From Hyphomicrobiales bacterium (GTDB lineage: Bacteria; Pseudomonadota; Alphaproteobacteria; Rhizobiales; Kaistiaceae), in contig JAFKJZ010000095.1 of the NCBI GenBank assembly GCA_017305815.1, positions 1-11,924 on the forward strand: a stretch of 11,924 nt of DNA. The letters run 5' to 3'. Positions 9,680 to 11,924 of the stretch are shown piece after piece; position 1 is the first letter of the stretch; every line of letters begins with the position of its first letter. The notes below the pieces were generated by a model. It made no database searches, was not told the origin of the DNA, and was given only the letters and a program-made list of their open reading frames with translations. The position numbers and the translations under genes were made by a program.

Positions 9680-10303
9680 CTAGCGCGAGGCGATCGCCAC
9701 CGCCGCGCCGGCCATGACGACGCTGCTGCCGCGATTGACGAGCCGCACCGCCTTCGAACTGGTGATCAGCCGGCGCGCGCGCAGCGCCACCAGGACATAG
9801 AAAGCGAAGACGCCGCCGACGACCGTCAGCGTGACCGTGGCGAGTTCCAGGAAGGCGAGGCCGTCGATCTTGTTGATGTCGAGGATCGAGGGCAGCAGTG
9901 CCAGGTAGAACACCATCGTCTTCGGGTTGCCGAGGCAGACGGCGAGCCCGGCGAAGAACAGTTTCACCCGGCTCTCGCGCGTCGTCACCGGGGCGAGGTC
10001 GGGCGCGGCGGCGGGCGCCTTCCACATCTTCCAGGCGATGTAGAGCAGATAGGCGGCGCCGGCATATTTGATGACGGCGAACACCTCGTGGAAGGTCTGC
10101 GCCACGACGGCGAGACCGAGCACGGCGAGGGTCAGCCAGACGATGTCGCCGATCGCCATGCCGGCGGTGAACGCGACGGCGCCGGGGCGGCCGCGACCGA
10201 GCACGCGGGCGACGATCGCGGCAATGCCCGGGCCGGGCGCGAAGGCGGCGACGGCCAGCGCGGCGGCGAACAAAGCCAGTCCCGAGATCGAAAGTCCTGT
10301 CAT
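9680..10303 (-). CDS. LysE/RhtB-family amino-acid exporter
   Basis: This is an inner-membrane exporter of 207 aa, the usual length, with about six hydrophobic segments. Family marks are APGPG (22-26) at the end of the first helix, the Gly-rich [18 protein letters not shown] (36-53), the second to third helices with [10 protein letters not shown] (85-94), and [16 protein letters not shown] (123-138). Relatives export lysine, arginine, threonine, homoserine lactones or other small amines; this one's substrate cannot be read from sequence. The ATG (10303) starts one base after the recF stop (TGA-G-ATG), so its translation is probably coupled to recF. The stop is TAG at 9682-9680. It has no obvious biochemical link with replication genes and may be a hitchhiker in the transcript. 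Confidence 0.93.
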   Translation of the reverse strand: MTGLSISGLALFAAALAVAAFAPGPGIAAIVARVLGRGRPGAVAFTAGMAIGDIVWLTLAVLGLAVVAQTFHEVFAVIKYAGAAYLLYIAWKMWKAPAAAPDLAPVTTRESRVKLFFAGLAVCLGNPKTMVFYLALLPSILDINKIDGLAFLELATVTLTVVGGVFAFYVLVALRARRLITSSKAVRLVNRGSSVVMAGAAVAIASR

Positions 10304-10304
10304 C

Positions 10305-11459
10305 TCACCCCTCGCCCGAAAACGGCTCGACGCGACCCGGCGTCACCGTGAAGATCTGCGCCGATTGCGGCAATTCGGCGAAGAGCGCCGGATCGGCGCC
10401 GGTCATGAACACCTGTCCGCCCAGCCTGTCCAGTGCCTCGAACAGCGCGGCCCGGCGACGTTGGTCGAGATGCGCGGCGATCTCGTCGAGCAGCACGATC
10501 GGCGCCAGCCCGCTCATCCGCGCAACGAGGCGGGCATGAGCCAGCACGATGCCGACCAGAAGCGCCTTCTGCTCGCCGGTCGAGGCTCGGCCGGCGGGCA
10601 CGTCCTTCGGGCCGTGGCGGACGACGAGATCGCTCGCCTGCGGACCGACCAGGGTGCGGCCGGCGGCGCGATCGCGGGCACGGCCATTGCGCAGCGCGGC
10701 ACGGTAGCGGTCCTCGGCCTCGACGGCGGGACCCTCGCCGATCCAGCCCTCGACATCGCCCTCCAGCGCCAGCACGGCGAACGGGAACGGCGAGGCGTCG
10801 TCGCGCTCCTCGGAGATCAGGCCGGCGAGGCGCTCGGCCGTCTCCTTGCGCGCCGCGGCGACCGCAACGCCGATCTCGGCGATCTCGGCCTCCAGCCCGT
10901 CGAGCCAGGCGCGATCTGGCGCGGGATCCTCGAGCAGGCGATTGCGGCCGCGCACGGCCTTTTCGAACGCGTTGACGCGGGCGCCATGCTGGGCGTCGAC
11001 CGCGAGCACGAGCCGATCGAGGAAGCGGCGACGGTCGCCGGCCGGCCCGGTGAAGAGGCCGTCGAGCGTCGGCGTCAGCCAGACGATGCGGAGATATTCG
11101 GCAAAGGCGGTGGCGGAGGAGACCGGCGCGCCGTCGATGCGGCAGCGGCGCGACGGCGGCTGGCCGTCGAGCGCCGTGCCGAGGCGGACCGGCCCGTTCG
11201 CCGTGTCGAGATCGACCGCGACGACGAAGCCGCCACCGCCGCCGAGCCGCGCCATATCGGCCATGTCGGCCCGGCGCAGGCCGCGTCCGGGCGCCAGCAG
11301 CGAGATCGCTTCGAGAAGATTGGTCTTGCCGGCGCCGTTCTCGCCCGAAAGCGCCACCAGCCGTCCGGCGATCGGGACATCGAGGCGGGTATAGGAGCGG
11401 AAATCGGCCAGCGTCAGCCGCGTGATACGCGGCTGGGCAACCTCGGAAACCAGGCTCAC
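10305..11459 (-). CDS. recF: DNA replication/repair protein RecF
   Basis: RecF is an SMC-like ATPase that loads RecA at gaps together with RecO and RecR. The product is 384 aa. The N-terminal LTLADFRSY (15-23) is typical. Walker A GENGAGKT is at 39-46, the ABC signature STGEQKALL at 293-301, Walker B IVLLDEI at 321-327 followed by AAHLD, and FMTGAD at 351-356. The central arm (about 160-290) is the charged lobe II. The start is GTG 11459, whose first bases are shared with the dnaN stop (GTGA overlap, 11456-11459), so coupling to dnaN replaces a strong Shine-Dalgarno, which is absent. The stop lies one base before lysE. All ATPase residues are present. Confidence 0.97.
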   Translation of the reverse strand: MSLVSEVAQPRITRLTLADFRSYTRLDVPIAGRLVALSGENGAGKTNLLEAISLLAPGRGLRRADMADMARLGGGGGFVVAVDLDTANGPVRLGTALDGQPPSRRCRIDGAPVSSATAFAEYLRIVWLTPTLDGLFTGPAGDRRRFLDRLVLAVDAQHGARVNAFEKAVRGRNRLLEDPAPDRAWLDGLEAEIAEIGVAVAAARKETAERLAGLISEERDDASPFPFAVLALEGDVEGWIGEGPAVEAEDRYRAALRNGRARDRAAGRTLVGPQASDLVVRHGPKDVPAGRASTGEQKALLVGIVLAHARLVARMSGLAPIVLLDEIAAHLDQRRRAALFEALDRLGGQVFMTGADPALFAELPQSAQIFTVTPGRVEPFSGEG

Positions 11460-11924
11460 ACGCGCATCGGCATCAGGACGTAGAGCGCGTCCTCGTCGCC
11501 GTCGTCCTGGATCAGCGTCGGCGAACCGGGATCGGCCAGCTTGAACAGCGCCGTCGCCGTCTTCAGCTGTCCGGCAATGTCGAGCAGGTAGCGCGAATTG
11601 AAGCCGATATCGATGGGATCGGCGCCGTAGTCGACGTCGAGTTCTTCCGTCGCCGAGCCGGAATCCGGATTGTTGACGGTGAGCGCCAGCCGGCCCTCGG
11701 AGGAGAGCGACAGCTTGACGGCGCGGCCGCGTTCGCTGGCGATGGTCGAGACGCGGTCGACGGCGTTCGAGAAGGTGCCGCGGTCGACCTTGAGCAGCTT
11801 GTCATTGCCCTGCGGGATCACGCGCGCATAGTCCGGGAAGGTGCCGTCGATCAGCTTCGAGGTCAGCACCACGCCGCCGAAGGAAACGCGGATCTTGGTC
11901 TCGGACAGCTCGATCGTCGCCGTC
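11456..11924 (-). CDS. dnaN: DNA polymerase III beta sliding clamp, C-terminal part
   Basis: About 155 C-terminal residues are present; the start lies beyond the right edge. The frame is open to 11923 upstream of the internal GTG at 11872, so that GTG is not the start. It matches the last clamp domain: LTSKLIDGTFPDYARVIP (the TSKL(I/V)DG.FPDY motif), NNPDSGSATEELDVDY, IGFNSRYLLD, and the C-terminal YVLMPMRV, the family's MPMR(L/V) ending that lines the protein-binding pocket. The clamp encircles DNA and holds polymerase III. Its TGA overlaps the recF start by four bases. Confidence 0.97.
   Translation of the reverse strand, partial: TATIELSETKIRVSFGGVVLTSKLIDGTFPDYARVIPQGNDKLLKVDRGTFSNAVDRVSTIASERGRAVKLSLSSEGRLALTVNNPDSGSATEELDVDYGADPIDIGFNSRYLLDIAGQLKTATALFKLADPGSPTLIQDDGDEDALYVLMPMRV

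Noticed and set aside
10068..11483. 471-codon plus-strand frame opposite recF and part of lysE
   Set aside because: Antisense shadow of two well-supported genes; no independent start signal.
11456..11872. A complete short clamp protein starting at GTG 11872
   Set aside because: Clamp homology continues in frame to the window edge (SFGG before VVLTSKL), so this is the truncated end of full-length dnaN.

Overview
The window is high-GC chromosomal DNA from an alphaproteobacterium, most likely of the order Hyphomicrobiales (Rhizobiales). The order-level call is an inference. It rests on the protein flavour of GyrB, RecF, DnaN, RecQ and Gnd, on a dnaN-recF-gyrB neighbourhood, and on an intergenic palindromic repeat of the 'GTCATCCCGG...CCGGGATGAC' type common in that class. 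No plasmid, phage, insertion sequence, CRISPR or tRNA/rRNA signal was seen. Most of the content is housekeeping.

Left part (1-4454). A RimK-like ATP-grasp ligase runs on the + strand and is cut by the left edge. It is followed by a compact palindromic repeat (about 1129-1241). Then come three minus-strand genes: a small NTF2/SnoaL-like protein, a small membrane protein of unknown function, and 6-phosphogluconate dehydrogenase (gnd, with a TTG start). Divergent from gnd is a secreted LprI/DUF1311 protein (+).

Right part (4482-11924). Reading leftward on the minus strand are dnaN (its 5' part lies outside the window), recF, a LysE-family exporter, recQ and gyrB. dnaN and recF overlap by GTGA, and recF and lysE are one base apart, so these three look like one translationally coupled unit. 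The bacterial core order dnaN-recF-gyrB is recognisable but is interrupted by lysE, recQ and a DedA-family membrane gene on the opposite strand. The unit combines the replication clamp, gap repair (RecF, RecQ) and supercoiling (GyrB).

The one clearly odd spot is about 7719-7748, where dedA (+) and recQ (-) meet tail to tail. Both families' homology ends there, yet neither reading frame has a stop. DedA's frame runs on through all of recQ to 9584. RecQ's frame runs back through all of dedA to 6912, ending directly against the gyrB start codon. A small deletion that removed both stops, or a local sequence error, would explain this. I found no convincing undescribed multi-gene system.
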